Position numbers and translations under genes: made by a program. Positions 10,433-21,240 of a stretch of DNA of 64,000 nt are shown piece after piece. The DNA lies in contig NZ_JABUKC010000001.1 in assembly GCF_014595885.1 (NCBI RefSeq), forward strand, positions 682,001-746,000, given 5' to 3'. The notes beneath the pieces were generated by a model. The model saw nothing but the letters and a program-made list of their open reading frames with translations, searched no databases and was not told where the DNA came from. The DNA comes from Microcella alkalica. GTDB lineage: Bacteria; Actinomycetota; Actinomycetes; Actinomycetales; Microbacteriaceae. Each line of letters begins with the position of its first letter. Positions within the stretch are counted from its first letter, which is position 1.

Positions 10433-13054
10433 CTACGCGCCGGCGCGCACCTCGGTGATCGTGAGCGAGAGGCGTCGCCCGGTGGCGGCGTAGCCCTGCT
10501 CGCGGTGCGCCTGGGCTGCGGCGCGGCGCTCCTCGCTCGGCTCGCCGTACGTCGTCGTGCGCTGCCACGCCTCGCGTCCGATGCCGGCGGCGAGCGCCTC
10601 GAGCTCGGCGACGGTCTTCTCCGAGCCGTGGTCGGCGCCGGCCATGCGGCTGATGGTCTCCTCCATGAGGGTGCCGCCGACGTCGTCGGCCCCGCCCTGC
10701 AGCATGAGCTGCGTGCCGGTGGTGCCGAGCTTGACCCACGAGGTCTGGATGTGGTCGATGCGCCCGTGCAGCATGAGGCGCGCGACGGCGTGCACGGCGC
10801 GGTTCTCCTGCGCGGTCGGGCCGGGGCGTGCGACACCGGCGAGGTAGACGGGCGAGTTGGCGTGCACGAACGGCAGCAGCACGAACTCGGTGAAGCCGCC
10901 CGTGGTGTCCTGGATGCCGGCGAGGGTGCGCAGGTGGCCGACCCAGTGCGTCGGGTTGTCGACGTGCCCGTACATCATGGTGCTCGACGAGAGGATGCCG
11001 AGGCGGTGCGCGGTGGAGACGATGTCGATCCAGGTCGACGCGGGCAGCTTGCCCTTGGTGAGCACCCAGCGCACCTCGTCGTCGAGGATCTCGGCTGCCG
11101 TGCCGGGGATCGTGTCGAGCCCGGCCTCCTGCAGCGACCGCAGGAACTCCTCGTACGACAGCCCGGTGCGGCTGGCGCCGTTGACGATCTCCATGGGGCT
11201 GAAGGCGTGCAGGTGGATGCCCGGCCGACGCCGCTTGACCTCGCGCGCGAGGTCGGCGTAAGCGGTGCCCGGCAGGTCGGGGTGGATGCCGCCCTGCATG
11301 CAGATCTCGGTCGCCCCCAGCTGCCACGCCTCGTCGACGCGGTCGCCGACCTGCTGCATCGACAGCGTGTACGCGTCGGCGTCGGTGCGCCGCTGGGCGA
11401 AGGCGCAGAACCGGCAGCCGGTGTAGCAGACGTTGGTGAAGTTGATGTTGCGATTGACGACGTAGCCGATGCGGTCGCCGACCGTGTCGCGGCGCACGTC
11501 GTCGGCGAGCGACGCGAGCGCGTCGAGGTCGGCGCCGTCGGCGTCGAGCAGGGTGAGGTAGTCGGCGTCGCTGAGCCCGGCGGGAGCATCCGCCGCCCTC
11601 ATGAGCGCCGCGCGCACGCCTGTCGAGATCGCGAGGGATGCCCGGTGCGGCCTCGTCGTGTCGCCGACGGCTTCGCGCAGCGCCTGCCAGTCGCCGTACA
11701 CGTCGTCGATGTCGCTGCGGGTCTCGGTGCGCCGGCCCTCGGTGTCGATCGCGGTGTGCAGGTCGACGCGTCCGGAGCCGGCCCAGTCGGGGTCGGGCTC
11801 CTGCCACGGCAGGCCGACGGGCAGCGCCGACTCGTCGGCGAGGCCGTCGGGGGCGGCGAGGGCGCGCACGTGGGGGAGGACGCGCGGGTCGAGCCAGGGC
11901 TCCTCGGCGCGCACGTAGTGGGGGTGCGCGGTGAGGCGCTCGCGCAGGGTGAAGCCCGAGAGCGCGGTGAGGCGCGCGAGCTCGTCGATCTGCGGCCAGG
12001 GCCGCTCGGGGTTGACGTGGTCGGGGGTGAGCGGGCTCACGCCGCCCCAGTCGTCGATGCCGGCGCGGATCAGCAGGCCGAGCTCCTCGGCGTCGGTGAG
12101 GTTCGGCGGTGCCTGCAGGCGCGCGCCCGGGCCGAGCACGAGGCGGGCGACGGCGACGGCGGCGATGTACTCCTGCAGGTCGAGGTCGTCGGCGGCGCGC
12201 ATGGCCGTGCGGGGCTTGGCGCGGAAGTTCTGGATGATGACCTCCTGGATCGCCCCGAAGCGCCGCGAGGTGGCGCGCAGGGCGAAGAGGCCGTCGACGC
12301 GCTCGGCGTAGGTCTCGCCGATGCCGAGCAGCAGGCCGGAGGTGAACGGCACGGAGGAGCGGCCCGCGTCTTCGAGCACGCGCAGCCGAACATCCGGGTC
12401 CTTATCGGGGCTGCCGAAGTGGGCGAGGCCGCGCGTCTCGAACAGGCGCCGCGAGGTCGTCTCGAGCATCATGCCCATGCTCGGCGCGACGGGCTTGAGG
12501 CGCTGGATCTCCTCCCACGTCATGACGCCCGGGTTGAGGTGCGGCAGCAGCCCCGTCTCTTCGAGCACTCGGATCGCGACGGCGCGCAGGTAGTCGATGG
12601 TCGAGTCGTAGCCGTGCGCGTCGAGCCACTCGCGCGCGGCGGGCCAGCGATCCTCGGGCCGGTCGCCGAGGGTGAAGAGCGCCTCCTTGCAGCCGAGCGC
12701 CGCGCCCTGGCGCGCGATGTCGAGCACCTCGTCGGGGCTCAGGAAGGGCGCCTTGCCCTGCGCGGCGAGCTGGTTCGGGGTCTGCACGAAGACGCAGTAG
12801 TGGCAGCGGTCGCGGCACAGGTGCGTGAGCGGGATGAACACCTTCCGCGAGTACGTGATGACGTCCGGGCGGCCGGCGCGCTCGAGACCGGCGTCGCGCA
12901 CCCGTCCGGCGACCGCGAGCAGGCGGTCGAGGTCGTCGTGCCGGCAGTGCAGCAGGGTCTCGGCCTCGGTCGCGTCGAGCGTCACCCCCGATTCGGCGCG
13001 CTTGAGCGCGCGCGAGAGGGCGGATGCGGTGGGCACGAACGCTGCGTCGGTCAC
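10433..13054 (-). CDS. fbiC: FO synthase (bifunctional CofG/CofH)
   Basis: Makes FO, the deazaflavin chromophore of F420, from tyrosine and a ribityl-pyrimidine using two radical-SAM domains. The protein has 873 residues. The N-terminal CofG-like half carries CRDRCHYC (CxxxCxxC) near residue 80, and the C-terminal CofH-like half carries CYTGCRFC after NRNINFTNV. Such a fused CofG-CofH is typical of actinobacteria, while archaea have separate proteins. The GTG start at 13054 is supported by GGAG five bases upstream; the frame stays open further upstream but that part is low complexity. It is an isolated transcription unit facing cofC. Confidence 0.96.
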   Translation of the reverse strand: MTDAAFVPTASALSRALKRAESGVTLDATEAETLLHCRHDDLDRLLAVAGRVRDAGLERAGRPDVITYSRKVFIPLTHLCRDRCHYCVFVQTPNQLAAQGKAPFLSPDEVLDIARQGAALGCKEALFTLGDRPEDRWPAAREWLDAHGYDSTIDYLRAVAIRVLEETGLLPHLNPGVMTWEEIQRLKPVAPSMGMMLETTSRRLFETRGLAHFGSPDKDPDVRLRVLEDAGRSSVPFTSGLLLGIGETYAERVDGLFALRATSRRFGAIQEVIIQNFRAKPRTAMRAADDLDLQEYIAAVAVARLVLGPGARLQAPPNLTDAEELGLLIRAGIDDWGGVSPLTPDHVNPERPWPQIDELARLTALSGFTLRERLTAHPHYVRAEEPWLDPRVLPHVRALAAPDGLADESALPVGLPWQEPDPDWAGSGRVDLHTAIDTEGRRTETRSDIDDVYGDWQALREAVGDTTRPHRASLAISTGVRAALMRAADAPAGLSDADYLTLLDADGADLDALASLADDVRRDTVGDRIGYVVNRNINFTNVCYTGCRFCAFAQRRTDADAYTLSMQQVGDRVDEAWQLGATEICMQGGIHPDLPGTAYADLAREVKRRRPGIHLHAFSPMEIVNGASRTGLSYEEFLRSLQEAGLDTIPGTAAEILDDEVRWVLTKGKLPASTWIDIVSTAHRLGILSSSTMMYGHVDNPTHWVGHLRTLAGIQDTTGGFTEFVLLPFVHANSPVYLAGVARPGPTAQENRAVHAVARLMLHGRIDHIQTSWVKLGTTGTQLMLQGGADDVGGTLMEETISRMAGADHGSEKTVAELEALAAGIGREAWQRTTTYGEPSEERRAAAQAHREQGYAATGRRLSLTITEVRAGA

Positions 13055-13735
13055 GAGGTCTCCGTGGTCGGCTGCGGCCCGCGGCGCGCGTGCGGCGCCG
13101 TGGCGAGCGGAGGGGCGCGGGCACGCCGACCCGCGGAGGGTGCGGCGGGCGAGTGCCGCCGCGGTGAGCACTCCCAAGTCGGGCGCGCTGCGTGAGTGCG
13201 GCCAGCCTAGTGCGCGGGTCTGCTCGCTCGCCGGTCCGCGCGCCGCGCGTGCGAGCATCGAGCCGCTGGATCCCGTTCCGGCCGCCCGTGTCGCCCTGGT
13301 ACAGCATCCGCCTGACACGCCCCGCCCCGCCCCGCCCCGACCTTCCCGCTCATCCCAGCCACCTCTCCTGCCCTCCGCTCCCCTTCGGTGGGCCGGCGTG
13401 GTGACTCTGCGAATTGCGGAAGATCGCGAGCCGGCTTCGCGAACTTCCGCCGTTCGCAGAGTGCCGTGGTGGCACCCAGGTGCCGCCCGCCGCCCGCCGC
13501 CCGTGCGCGAGGGCCAGCGGGCTGGACCGGCGACCTGGCGAGCCCCGCACAGGCCGCGTGGCGCCTGCGTCGCACGACCAGCACGCCGATACCGCCCCAG
13601 CGCGAGAGGCGAGGGACCGCCCGACGACGCTCCTCCCCAGCTCGACTCGCGCGTGCGTCGACCACGGGTCGGCCGGCATGAGCCCGTGCGCACGGTCTCG
13701 TGCATGAGCATCCGAGGGTGGCAGTGGGATGGAAC
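13055..13735. repeat. Gene-free region with a long inverted repeat (13404-13462)
   Basis: About 680 bp between the divergent fbiC and the AbiEi-like remnant. I see no convincing gene; open frames on both strands are GC-driven. An imperfect inverted repeat spans 13404-13462: outer arms ACTCTGCGAA and TTCGCAGAGT are perfectly complementary, and the inner part (GCGGAAG / CTTCCGC) also pairs. C-rich and CCGCC-rich low-complexity stretches surround it. The region looks like decayed or intergenic-repeat DNA. Confidence 0.5.
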
Positions 13736-14269
13736 ATGGAGCCGGTGATCCGACGGTACGGCGGCATCGCGTCGCGGGCTGAGCTGCTCGCCGCGGGGTG
13801 GACGCCCACCGACCTGTGGCTCGCCGACAAGTACGGCGACCTCGACCGCATCCGTCGCGGCTGGTACGCCTCGAGCGACCTCCCCGACGATGCTCGAGCG
13901 GCCTGGGCGGCCGGCGGGCCGCTCGCCTGCGTGAGTGCGCTCCTGCACCACGGCATGCTCCCGCCCGACGACGACGACGCCGCCCTCGGCCTGCACATCG
14001 CGATCGCCGCCGATGCGCACCGAATCCGACGAGGCCCCGACGAGGCGCGTGCCGCCACCCTGGTCGTTCCGCACTGGAGCACCGCCGACCGGTGCTCCGG
14101 CTCGCGCCTGGCCGTGTCGCCCTCCGTCGCCCTGCGTCAGGCGCGCGGCTGCACGAGAGCCGTCAGAGCGCGCGTGCGCTCACTGCCGAGGGCTGCGCAG
14201 CCTGTCGTTCACCACGAGCCGCGGATGCGCGGGCTCTCCTCGTGCAGCGTCACCGTCGCGCGGCGGTAG
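13736..14269 (+). pseudogene. Remnant of an AbiEi-type antitoxin-domain protein
   Basis: The first roughly 110 residues (start ATG 13736, [18 protein letters not shown]) look like the N-terminal winged-helix domain found in AbiEi-family antitoxins and in the DUF559-type proteins common in Microbacteriaceae: a helix-turn-helix, RIRRGWYA, then [14 protein letters not shown]. After [13 protein letters not shown] the resemblance ends and the frame runs into low-complexity sequence that overlaps, antisense, the 3' end of the HAD phosphatase gene. The C-terminal domain is missing and no partner toxin gene is present. I read this as a truncated, probably non-functional gene. An intact short regulator cannot be excluded. 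Confidence 0.5.
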
Positions 14270-14892
14270 TCGGCGAGCCGGTGCAGGCCCGCCGTCTCGG
14301 GGCCGACCGCATCACCGCGCACGACGACCCGGGCGCCCGCCGCGAGGCCCGCGCGCACCCCCGCCGCGGTGTCCTCGACGACGACGCAGCGGGCCGGGTC
14401 GACGTTCAGCTGCGCGGCGGCGAGCAGGTAGCACGCGGGGTCGGGCTTGCCCGCGGGCACGTCGTCGGCCGTCACGAGCACGGGCGGCGTCGGCAGCCCC
14501 GCCGCCTCCAGCCGCGCGCCCACGAGCAGGGCGTTCGCCGAGGTCACGATCGCCCAGGGCGCGCCGAGCTCGGTCAGCCGGGTCAGCAGCTCACGCGCCC
14601 CCGGCAGCGCCACGGTCTCGTGCACGAGCTCCAGCTCGCGCGCGTCGAGCCAGGCGGCCGCCTCGGCGGGGTCGCCGTCGGGCAGAAAGCGCCGGATCGT
14701 CTCCTCCGCCCGCACGCCGTGCGCGACGGAGAGCACCTCCTCCGGGTCGACGCCGAAGCGCGCCGCGAAGTCGCGCCATGCCTGGTCGACGGCGCTGGTG
14801 GTGTCGACGAGGGTGCCGTCGTTGTCGAAGAGCAGGGCATCCGCGTCGATCGCCGCCGTCGGCGCGGGCGAGGGGGAGGCCGCGGTGCTCAC
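14209..14892 (-). CDS. HAD-superfamily phosphatase
   Basis: A 227-residue HAD hydrolase of the beta-phosphoglucomutase/phosphoglycolate-phosphatase type. Motif I is FDNDGTLVD (nucleophile Asp), motif II VTSAN, motif III includes GKPDP, and motif IV is VVEDTAAGV. A helical cap lies between motifs I and II. The GTG start at 14892 overlaps the cofD stop by four bases (GTGA), so it is coupled to cofD. A role connected with F420 is suggested only by this position; the substrate is unknown and sugar phosphates are usual for the family. Confidence 0.85.
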   Translation of the reverse strand: MSTAASPSPAPTAAIDADALLFDNDGTLVDTTSAVDQAWRDFAARFGVDPEEVLSVAHGVRAEETIRRFLPDGDPAEAAAWLDARELELVHETVALPGARELLTRLTELGAPWAIVTSANALLVGARLEAAGLPTPPVLVTADDVPAGKPDPACYLLAAAQLNVDPARCVVVEDTAAGVRAGLAAGARVVVRGDAVGPETAGLHRLADYRRATVTLHEESPRIRGSW

Positions 14893-15926
14893 GGGCGTCT
14901 CCGCAGCTCGAGCGCGAAGTCGAGCGCGTCGCGAGCGAGGTCGGCGGCCGTGTCGAGGTCGCGCATCAACAGCGGCACCGCGCGCGCCTCGATGCCCGCA
15001 TCCTCCACGTCGGCGAGCGCCGCGGCGTCCTCCTCGGCGAGCAGCCAGCCGTCGAGCAGGCCGCGGGCGCCCGACTCGGCGTGCACGACTCGCGACCGAG
15101 CGCCGTAGTGCCGAGCGACCGCCGCGGCATCCGTCGCCACGCCGATCGCCTGCAGGCAGGCGTCGGCCATGCCGCGCACCGCCGCGCCGGCGATGATCGG
15201 CGACACGCCCACGACGGTGCCGGGGGAGGCCGTGACCGCCTGCGCCATGCCGGGGATCGACAGGATCGTGCCGATCGACACGACGGGGTTCGAGGGCGCC
15301 ACGAGCACGACGTCGGCGCCGAGCAGGGCGTCGAGCGCGCCGACCGACGGGATCGCCCGGTGCAGGCCGTGCTGGTGGAACCGCAGGGCGGGGATGCTCG
15401 CCCGATGCCGCGTCCACCACTCCTGGAAGTGCAGCTCGCGCTCGCCCGACGCGAGCTCGTCGTCGCCGGCTGCCTCCGGGTCGGCGATGACCACGTGCGT
15501 GTCGACCTCGTCGTCGGTCGCGGGGTGCAGGGTGACGCCGAGCTCCCAGCGCTGCTGCAGTCGGCGCACGACCTCCGAGGGCGTCAGGCCGTCGCGCAGC
15601 CACGCCGAGCGGGCGATGTGCGTGCCGAGGTCGAGGTCGCCGAGCGTGAACCACGGCGGCGTGACCCCGTACGCCTGCAGCTCGCCCGAGACGCGCTCGC
15701 TCTCGCCGACGCGGCCCCAGCCGCGCTGCTCGTCGTTCTGCCCGCTCAGCGTGTACAGCATCGAGTCGAGGTCGGGGGTGATGCGCAAGCCCGCGAGCCA
15801 CCAGTCGTCGCCCGTGTTGACGATGACGTCGACGGATGCTCCCGGCCGGTGGCGGCGCACCTCCTCCCGTACGCCGCGCACGAAGCGCGCACCTCCGACG
15901 CCGCCCGCGAGCACAGTGATCCGCAC
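14889..15926 (-). CDS. cofD: 2-phospho-L-lactate transferase (F420 biosynthesis; CofD/FbiA)
   Basis: Joins the guanylated phospholactate or phosphoenolpyruvate product to FO, giving F420-0 or dehydro-F420-0. The protein has 345 residues. The N-terminus RITVLAGGVGGARFVRG is the family signature, followed by VNTGDDWWLAGLRITPDLD and, later, APSNPVVSIGTIL. The start chosen is GTG 15926 because TACCGT at 15938-15933 sits 6 nt upstream, implying a leaderless mRNA; an upstream extension has no domain character. Together with cofC and fbiC it supplies most of the F420 pathway. The gamma-glutamyl ligase (cofE/fbiB) is not in the window. Confidence 0.93.
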   Translation of the reverse strand: MRITVLAGGVGGARFVRGVREEVRRHRPGASVDVIVNTGDDWWLAGLRITPDLDSMLYTLSGQNDEQRGWGRVGESERVSGELQAYGVTPPWFTLGDLDLGTHIARSAWLRDGLTPSEVVRRLQQRWELGVTLHPATDDEVDTHVVIADPEAAGDDELASGERELHFQEWWTRHRASIPALRFHQHGLHRAIPSVGALDALLGADVVLVAPSNPVVSIGTILSIPGMAQAVTASPGTVVGVSPIIAGAAVRGMADACLQAIGVATDAAAVARHYGARSRVVHAESGARGLLDGWLLAEEDAAALADVEDAGIEARAVPLLMRDLDTAADLARDALDFALELRRRP

Positions 15927-15932
15927 GGCTCT

Positions 15933-15938
15933 ACGGTA
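15933..15938 (-). promoter_or_regulatory. -10 element of a leaderless cofD promoter
   Basis: TACCGT on the minus strand, 6 nt before the GTG start. It has TANNNT form, and no Shine-Dalgarno sequence lies between it and the start. Confidence 0.5.
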
Positions 15939-16122
15939 TCCGCGCCCCGCTGGGGGGTCGGCGCTCGCCGCGGCTCGTAGCGGCGGTGCTCGTTCGTGCG
16001 CGTCTCTGGCCCGGCGCGCATCCGCGGGCCTAGGTTTTACGCACGCGTCATTGAGCGAAACGAGCCGGTAATGCTCGCCCCGCACACTGACCCCAGTTCA
16101 ACGATGAGAAGGGGTTTCATCA

Positions 16123-16971
16123 ATGTCAGTCATCCGCGCTGCGATCACTCAGACCACCTGGACGGGTGACAAGGAGTCGATGATCGCCAAGCACGAGCAG
16201 CTCGCGCGCGACGCCGCCGCCGACGGAGCGCAGATCATCTGCTTCCAGGAGCTCTTCTACGGCCCCTACTTCGGCATCATCGAGGACGCCAAGTACTACG
16301 ACTACGCCGAGCCCGCCGACGGGCCCACCGTGCAGCGCTTCGCGGCGCTCGCCAAGGAGCTCGGCATCGTGATGGTCCTCCCGATCTACGAGGAGGACAT
16401 GCCGGGGGTGTACTACAACACCGCCGTCGTGGTCGACGCCGACGGCACCATCCTCGGTAAGTACCGCAAGCACCACATCCCGAACCTCGACCGCTTCTGG
16501 GAGAAGTTCTACTTCCGCCCCGGCAACCTCGGCTACCCCGTCTTCGACACCGCCGTCGGCAAGGTCGGCGTCTACATCTGCTACGACCGGCACTTCCCCG
16601 AGGGGTGGCGCGAGCTGGGCCTGGGCGGCGCCGAGCTCGTGTTCAACCCGAGCGCGACGAAGCCCGGCCTGTCGAACCGCCTGTGGGAGCTCGAGCAGCC
16701 CGCCGCGGCCGCCGCGAACCAGTACTTCATCGGCGCCAACAACCGCATCGGCACCGAGAGCGACGAGTTCGGCGACCTCGCCGTGACGTTCTACGGCAGC
16801 TCGTACTTCGTCGACCCGCGCGGCAACTACGTCGGCGACGTCGCGAGCCAGGACCAGACCGAGATCGTCATCCGCGACCTCGACCTCGGGCTCATCCGCG
16901 AGGTGCGCAACAGCTGGCAGTTCTACCGAGACCGCCGGCCCGACTCGTACACCGCGACGGTGAAGCCGTAG
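16123..16971 (+). CDS. Carbon-nitrogen hydrolase, probable beta-ureidopropionase/N-carbamoyl hydrolase
   Basis: Nitrilase-superfamily enzyme of 282 residues. The catalytic triad is visible: Glu in CFQELFYGPYF, Lys in GKYRKHHIP and Cys in VYICYDRHFPE. The sequence is close in style to beta-ureidopropionases and N-carbamoylputrescine amidases. Dihydropyrimidinase lies 11 bp downstream, so N-carbamoyl-beta-alanine (giving beta-alanine, CO2 and ammonia) is the most likely substrate. The start ATG follows GAAGGGG. It is the first gene of a probable operon running to 23263. N-carbamoyl-D-amino acids from hydantoins are the main alternative. Confidence 0.88.
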   Translation: MSVIRAAITQTTWTGDKESMIAKHEQLARDAAADGAQIICFQELFYGPYFGIIEDAKYYDYAEPADGPTVQRFAALAKELGIVMVLPIYEEDMPGVYYNTAVVVDADGTILGKYRKHHIPNLDRFWEKFYFRPGNLGYPVFDTAVGKVGVYICYDRHFPEGWRELGLGGAELVFNPSATKPGLSNRLWELEQPAAAAANQYFIGANNRIGTESDEFGDLAVTFYGSSYFVDPRGNYVGDVASQDQTEIVIRDLDLGLIREVRNSWQFYRDRRPDSYTATVKP

Positions 16972-16982
16972 GGGGCGCCGAG

Positions 16983-18446
16983 ATGTCGACCCTGCTCATC
17001 CGCGGCGGCACCGTCGTCTCCGCCACCGGCCGCGGCGCGGCCGACGTGCTCGTCGACGGCGAGACCATCGTCGCCGTGCTCGCCCCCGGCTCGACCCTGC
17101 TCGGGCACGACCTGGCCGCATCCGTCGACACGGTCGTCGACGCGACGGGCAAGTACGTGATCCCCGGCGGCATCGACGCGCACACCCACATGGAGCTGCC
17201 CTTCGGCGGCACCGCCGCGATCGACACCTTCGAGACCGGCACGATCGCCGCAGCCTGGGGCGGCACCACGAGCATCATCGACTTCGCCGTGCAGACCGCC
17301 GGCCAAAAGGTCTTCGACGGGCTCGCCGCCTGGCACGAGAAAGCGGCCGGCAACTGCGCGATCGACTACGGGTTCCACCAGATCGTCGGCGGCGTCGACG
17401 CCGATTCGCTGGATGCCCTGCCCAAGCTCGTCGACGAAGGCATCACGAGCTACAAGATGTTCATGGCGTACCCCGGCGTGTTCTACGCCGACGATGCGCA
17501 GATCCTCCGCGCCATGCAGGTCGCCGCCGAGCACGGGCTCATGACGATGATGCACGCCGAGAACGGCCCCGCCATCGACGTGCTCGTGGCGCAGCTGCTC
17601 GAGCAGGGCAAGACCGACCCGTACTACCACGGGGTCGCCCGTGCCTGGCAGATGGAGGAGGAGGCCACGCACCGAGCGATCATGCTCGCGCACCTCACCG
17701 GCGCCCCGCTCTACGTCGTGCACGTGAGCGCCAAGCAGGCCGTCGAGCAGCTCGCCGCCGCGCGCGACCGCGGCCAGAACGTGTTCGGCGAGACGTGCCC
17801 GCAGTACCTCTACCTGTCGCTGGAGGAGCAGCTCGGCGCGGTCAGCGAGCAGTACGGCGCCTTCGAGGGCGCGAAGTGGGTCTGCTCGACGCCGCTGCGC
17901 TCGCGCGCCGAGGGCCACCAGGACCACATGTGGCAGAGCCTGCGCACGAACGACCTGCAGATGGTCTCGACCGACCACTGCCCGTTCTGCATGAAGGGGC
18001 AGAAGGAGCTCGGCCTCGGCGACTTCTCGAAGATCCCGAATGGCATCGGCTCGGTCGAGCACCGGATGGACCTCATGTACCAGGGCGTCGTCACGGGCGA
18101 GATCACGCTCGAGCGCTGGGTCGAGATCACGAGCACCACCCCGGCGCGCATGTTCGGCCTCTACGGCAGGAAGGGCGTCATCGCGCCCGGGGCCGACGCC
18201 GACATCGTCGTCTACGACCCGAACGGCCACACCTCGATCGGCATGCCCGTCGACGCGGCCGGCAACCCCACCGGCAGGAAGCACCACATGAACATGGACC
18301 ACGCCGCGTGGGAGGGCTTCGAGATCGACGGGAAGGTCGACACGGTGATCTCGCGCGGCTCGGTCGTCATCCAGAACGACGCCTTCCACGGGCGGGCCGG
18401 GCACGGTCAGTACCTGCGCCGCGGCCTGAGCCAGTACCTGGTCTGA
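16983..18446 (+). CDS. hydA: Dihydropyrimidinase / D-hydantoinase
   Basis: Zinc amidohydrolase that opens dihydrouracil or dihydrothymine (or 5-substituted hydantoins). It has 487 residues, usual for the family. Metal ligands are visible: HTH in GGIDAHTHMELPFGG, the carboxylated Lys in GITSYKMFMAYPGV, His in MMHAENG and YVVHVSA, and Asp in STDHCPFC. The ATG at 16983 follows the upstream hydrolase by 11 bp. Known pathways put this enzyme before beta-ureidopropionase, consistent with the neighbour. The family has both pyrimidine and hydantoin members; the importer and aminotransferase nearby favour pyrimidines. Confidence 0.94.
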   Translation: MSTLLIRGGTVVSATGRGAADVLVDGETIVAVLAPGSTLLGHDLAASVDTVVDATGKYVIPGGIDAHTHMELPFGGTAAIDTFETGTIAAAWGGTTSIIDFAVQTAGQKVFDGLAAWHEKAAGNCAIDYGFHQIVGGVDADSLDALPKLVDEGITSYKMFMAYPGVFYADDAQILRAMQVAAEHGLMTMMHAENGPAIDVLVAQLLEQGKTDPYYHGVARAWQMEEEATHRAIMLAHLTGAPLYVVHVSAKQAVEQLAAARDRGQNVFGETCPQYLYLSLEEQLGAVSEQYGAFEGAKWVCSTPLRSRAEGHQDHMWQSLRTNDLQMVSTDHCPFCMKGQKELGLGDFSKIPNGIGSVEHRMDLMYQGVVTGEITLERWVEITSTTPARMFGLYGRKGVIAPGADADIVVYDPNGHTSIGMPVDAAGNPTGRKHHMNMDHAAWEGFEIDGKVDTVISRGSVVIQNDAFHGRAGHGQYLRRGLSQYLV

Positions 18447-18473
18447 GCGCCGACGAGCACGAGAGGAGCATCC

Positions 18474-19490
18474 ATGGAATTCGGCGCCGTCCTGCAGACC
18501 AACCCGCCCGCCAGCCGCACCGTCCACCTCGCCAAGCTCGCCGAGCAGTACGGCTTCAGCCACGTGTGGACCTTCGACAGCCACATCCTGTGGCAGGAGC
18601 CGTACGTCATCTACTCGGCGATCCTCGCGCAGACGCACCGGGTGAAGGTCGGGCCCTTCGTCACGAACCCGGCCACGCGCGACTGGACGGTCACCGCGAG
18701 CGTCTTCGCGACCCTCAACGAGATGTACGGCAACCGCACGATCGTCGGCATCGGCCGCGGCGACTCGGCGGTGCGCGTGACCAACGGCAAGCCGACGACG
18801 CTCGCCGAGCTGCGCGAGTCGATCCACGTGATCCGCGAGCTCGGCAACTCGCGGGCCGTCGAGTACCACGGCGCGACGCTGCAGCTGCCGTGGAGCCACG
18901 GCAGCGAGCTGGAGGTGTGGGTCGCCGCGTACGGACCCCTGGCGCTCAAGCTCACCGGGGAGGTGGGCGACGGCTTCATCCTGCAGCTGGCCGACCTCGA
19001 CATCGCGAAGTGGATGATCGAGACCGTGCGCACCGCGGCCGATAATGCCGGGCGCGACCCGATGAGCGTGAAGTTCTGCGTCGCGGCGCCCATGTACATC
19101 GGCAGCGACTGGGATCACATGCGCAACCAGACGCGCTGGTTCGGCGGCATGGTCGGCAACCACGTCGCCGACATCGTCGCCAAGCACGGCGCGAACTCCG
19201 ACGTGCCGCGCGCGCTGACCGACTACATCGCCGGGCGCGAGGGCTACGACTACAACACGCACGGCAAGGCCGGCAACGACCACGTCGACTTCGTGCCCGA
19301 CGAGATCGTCGACCGGTTCTGCGTGCTCGGCACCGCGAAGGATCACCTCGAGAAGCTCGAGGCCCTGCGCGAGCTCGGCGTCGACCAGTTCGCCGGCTAC
19401 CTCCAGCACGACAACAAGGAGGAGACCCTGCGGGTGTACGGGGAGACGATCATCCCCGCGATGCGCGACGCGAAGCGGGCCAAGGCGTGA
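18474..19490 (+). CDS. LLM-class F420/FMN-dependent oxidoreductase (TIGR03842-like)
   Basis: A 338-residue luciferase-like (TIM-barrel) oxidoreductase. The N-terminus MEFGAVLQTNPPASRTVHLA and VGPFVTNPATRDWTV resemble the family I know as TIGR03842 (F420-dependent oxidoreductase, CPS_4043 type), whose genes tend to sit beside dihydropyrimidinase genes. It lies between dihydropyrimidinase and the importer, and its stop overlaps the next start by four bases. No classical dihydropyrimidine dehydrogenase gene is nearby, so this protein is a candidate for the pyrimidine redox step. That function is inference. Reaction direction and cofactor (F420 or FMN) cannot be settled from sequence. Confidence 0.88.
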   Translation: MEFGAVLQTNPPASRTVHLAKLAEQYGFSHVWTFDSHILWQEPYVIYSAILAQTHRVKVGPFVTNPATRDWTVTASVFATLNEMYGNRTIVGIGRGDSAVRVTNGKPTTLAELRESIHVIRELGNSRAVEYHGATLQLPWSHGSELEVWVAAYGPLALKLTGEVGDGFILQLADLDIAKWMIETVRTAADNAGRDPMSVKFCVAAPMYIGSDWDHMRNQTRWFGGMVGNHVADIVAKHGANSDVPRALTDYIAGREGYDYNTHGKAGNDHVDFVPDEIVDRFCVLGTAKDHLEKLEALRELGVDQFAGYLQHDNKEETLRVYGETIIPAMRDAKRAKA

Positions 19491-20406
19491 CCGACGCCGC
19501 GATCGCCCTCACGCCGCCGCGACGGCGCGCGCGCGATCGCGGTGCGCGCCTGCGACTGTGGGGGTACGGCCTGCTCGGCATCGTCGTGCTCGGGCTGGTC
19601 TGGGAGCTCTACAAGGCCCTCGGGCCGGAGGACGGCGTCGTCGTCGGCGGGGCGCGCGTGCTGCCGCGCACGACCGACCTCGCCATGCCGCACCTGTGGG
19701 AGATGGCGTCGCGGCTCGCCGAGCCCGTGACACGGGCCGACGGGGCTCGGCCGCTGTGGCTCGAGATCGTGCTCGCCGCCGCCCTCACGCTCGGCATCGC
19801 TGCGGCCGGGTGGGTCGTCGGCGTCGTCATCGGCATCGCGCTCGCGCTCGTCATGCAGCGCTGGCGCCTGGCCGAGTCGGCGATGCTGCCGTGGATCGTG
19901 CTGAGCCAGACGGTGCCGCTCATCGCCTTCGCGCCGCTCGTGCGCAGCTGGGGCGCGCGCATCGAGATCGGCGCCTTCGAGTGGCAGGACTGGATGAGCG
20001 TCGCCGTCATCGCGAGCTACCTGGCGTTCTTCCCCGTCGCGGTCGGCGCCCTGCGTGGGCTGCAGGCGCCCGACGCGATCCACCTCGAGCTGCTGCGCAC
20101 CTACTCGGTGGGCTGGTGGGCGACGCTGCGCAGTGTGCGGCTGCCCGCCGCGGTGCCGTACCTGCTGCCCGCGCTGCGCCTCGCCGCGGCCAACGCCGTG
20201 GTCGGCGCGATCGTCGCCGAGGTCTCGACGGGCCTGCAGGGCGGGCTGGGGCGCCTCATCATCCAGTACGCCGGCCAGGCCAGCGGCGACCCGGCGAAGG
20301 CGTGGGCGCCCATCGGCGGCGCGATCGTGCTCGGGCTCGTCGCAGCGGGCTCCGTGGCGATCCTCGGCCTCATCTTCCGGAACTACCGACGCGCGGAGGC
20401 GACCGC

Positions 20407-20410
<4 letters not shown>
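19487..20410 (+). CDS. ABC transporter permease 1 (NitT/TauT-like, pyrimidine-type importer)
   Basis: A 307-residue inner-membrane protein with about six hydrophobic segments and a cytoplasmic coupling region around LELLRTYSVGWWATLRSVRLPAAVPYLLPALR, the EAA-type loop of the NitT/TauT/thiamine-precursor permeases. The start is GTG 19487, overlapping the upstream stop (GTGA). The N-terminus is basic, then membrane-spanning (LWGYGLLGIVVLGLVWELY). It pairs with the second permease at 21237-22013 and the ATPase between them. The substrate is inferred as a pyrimidine or its derivative from the operon. Confidence 0.9.

Positions 20411-21236
<826 letters not shown>

Positions 21237-21240
<4 letters not shown>

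Noticed and set aside
10433-14074. Extended N-terminus for fbiC (1213 codons)
   Set aside because: The sequence upstream of 13054 is low complexity and lacks any FbiC feature; GTG 13054 has a good ribosome-binding site and a typical FbiC start.
13736-14269. Intact toxin-antitoxin system
   Set aside because: Only an N-terminal AbiEi-like domain is present, its C-terminus is degenerate and no AbiEii-type toxin gene is next to it.
18474-19490. RutA-type pyrimidine monooxygenase
   Set aside because: It is an LLM protein like RutA, but the sequence is TIGR03842-like and the operon has a dihydropyrimidinase and no rut genes.
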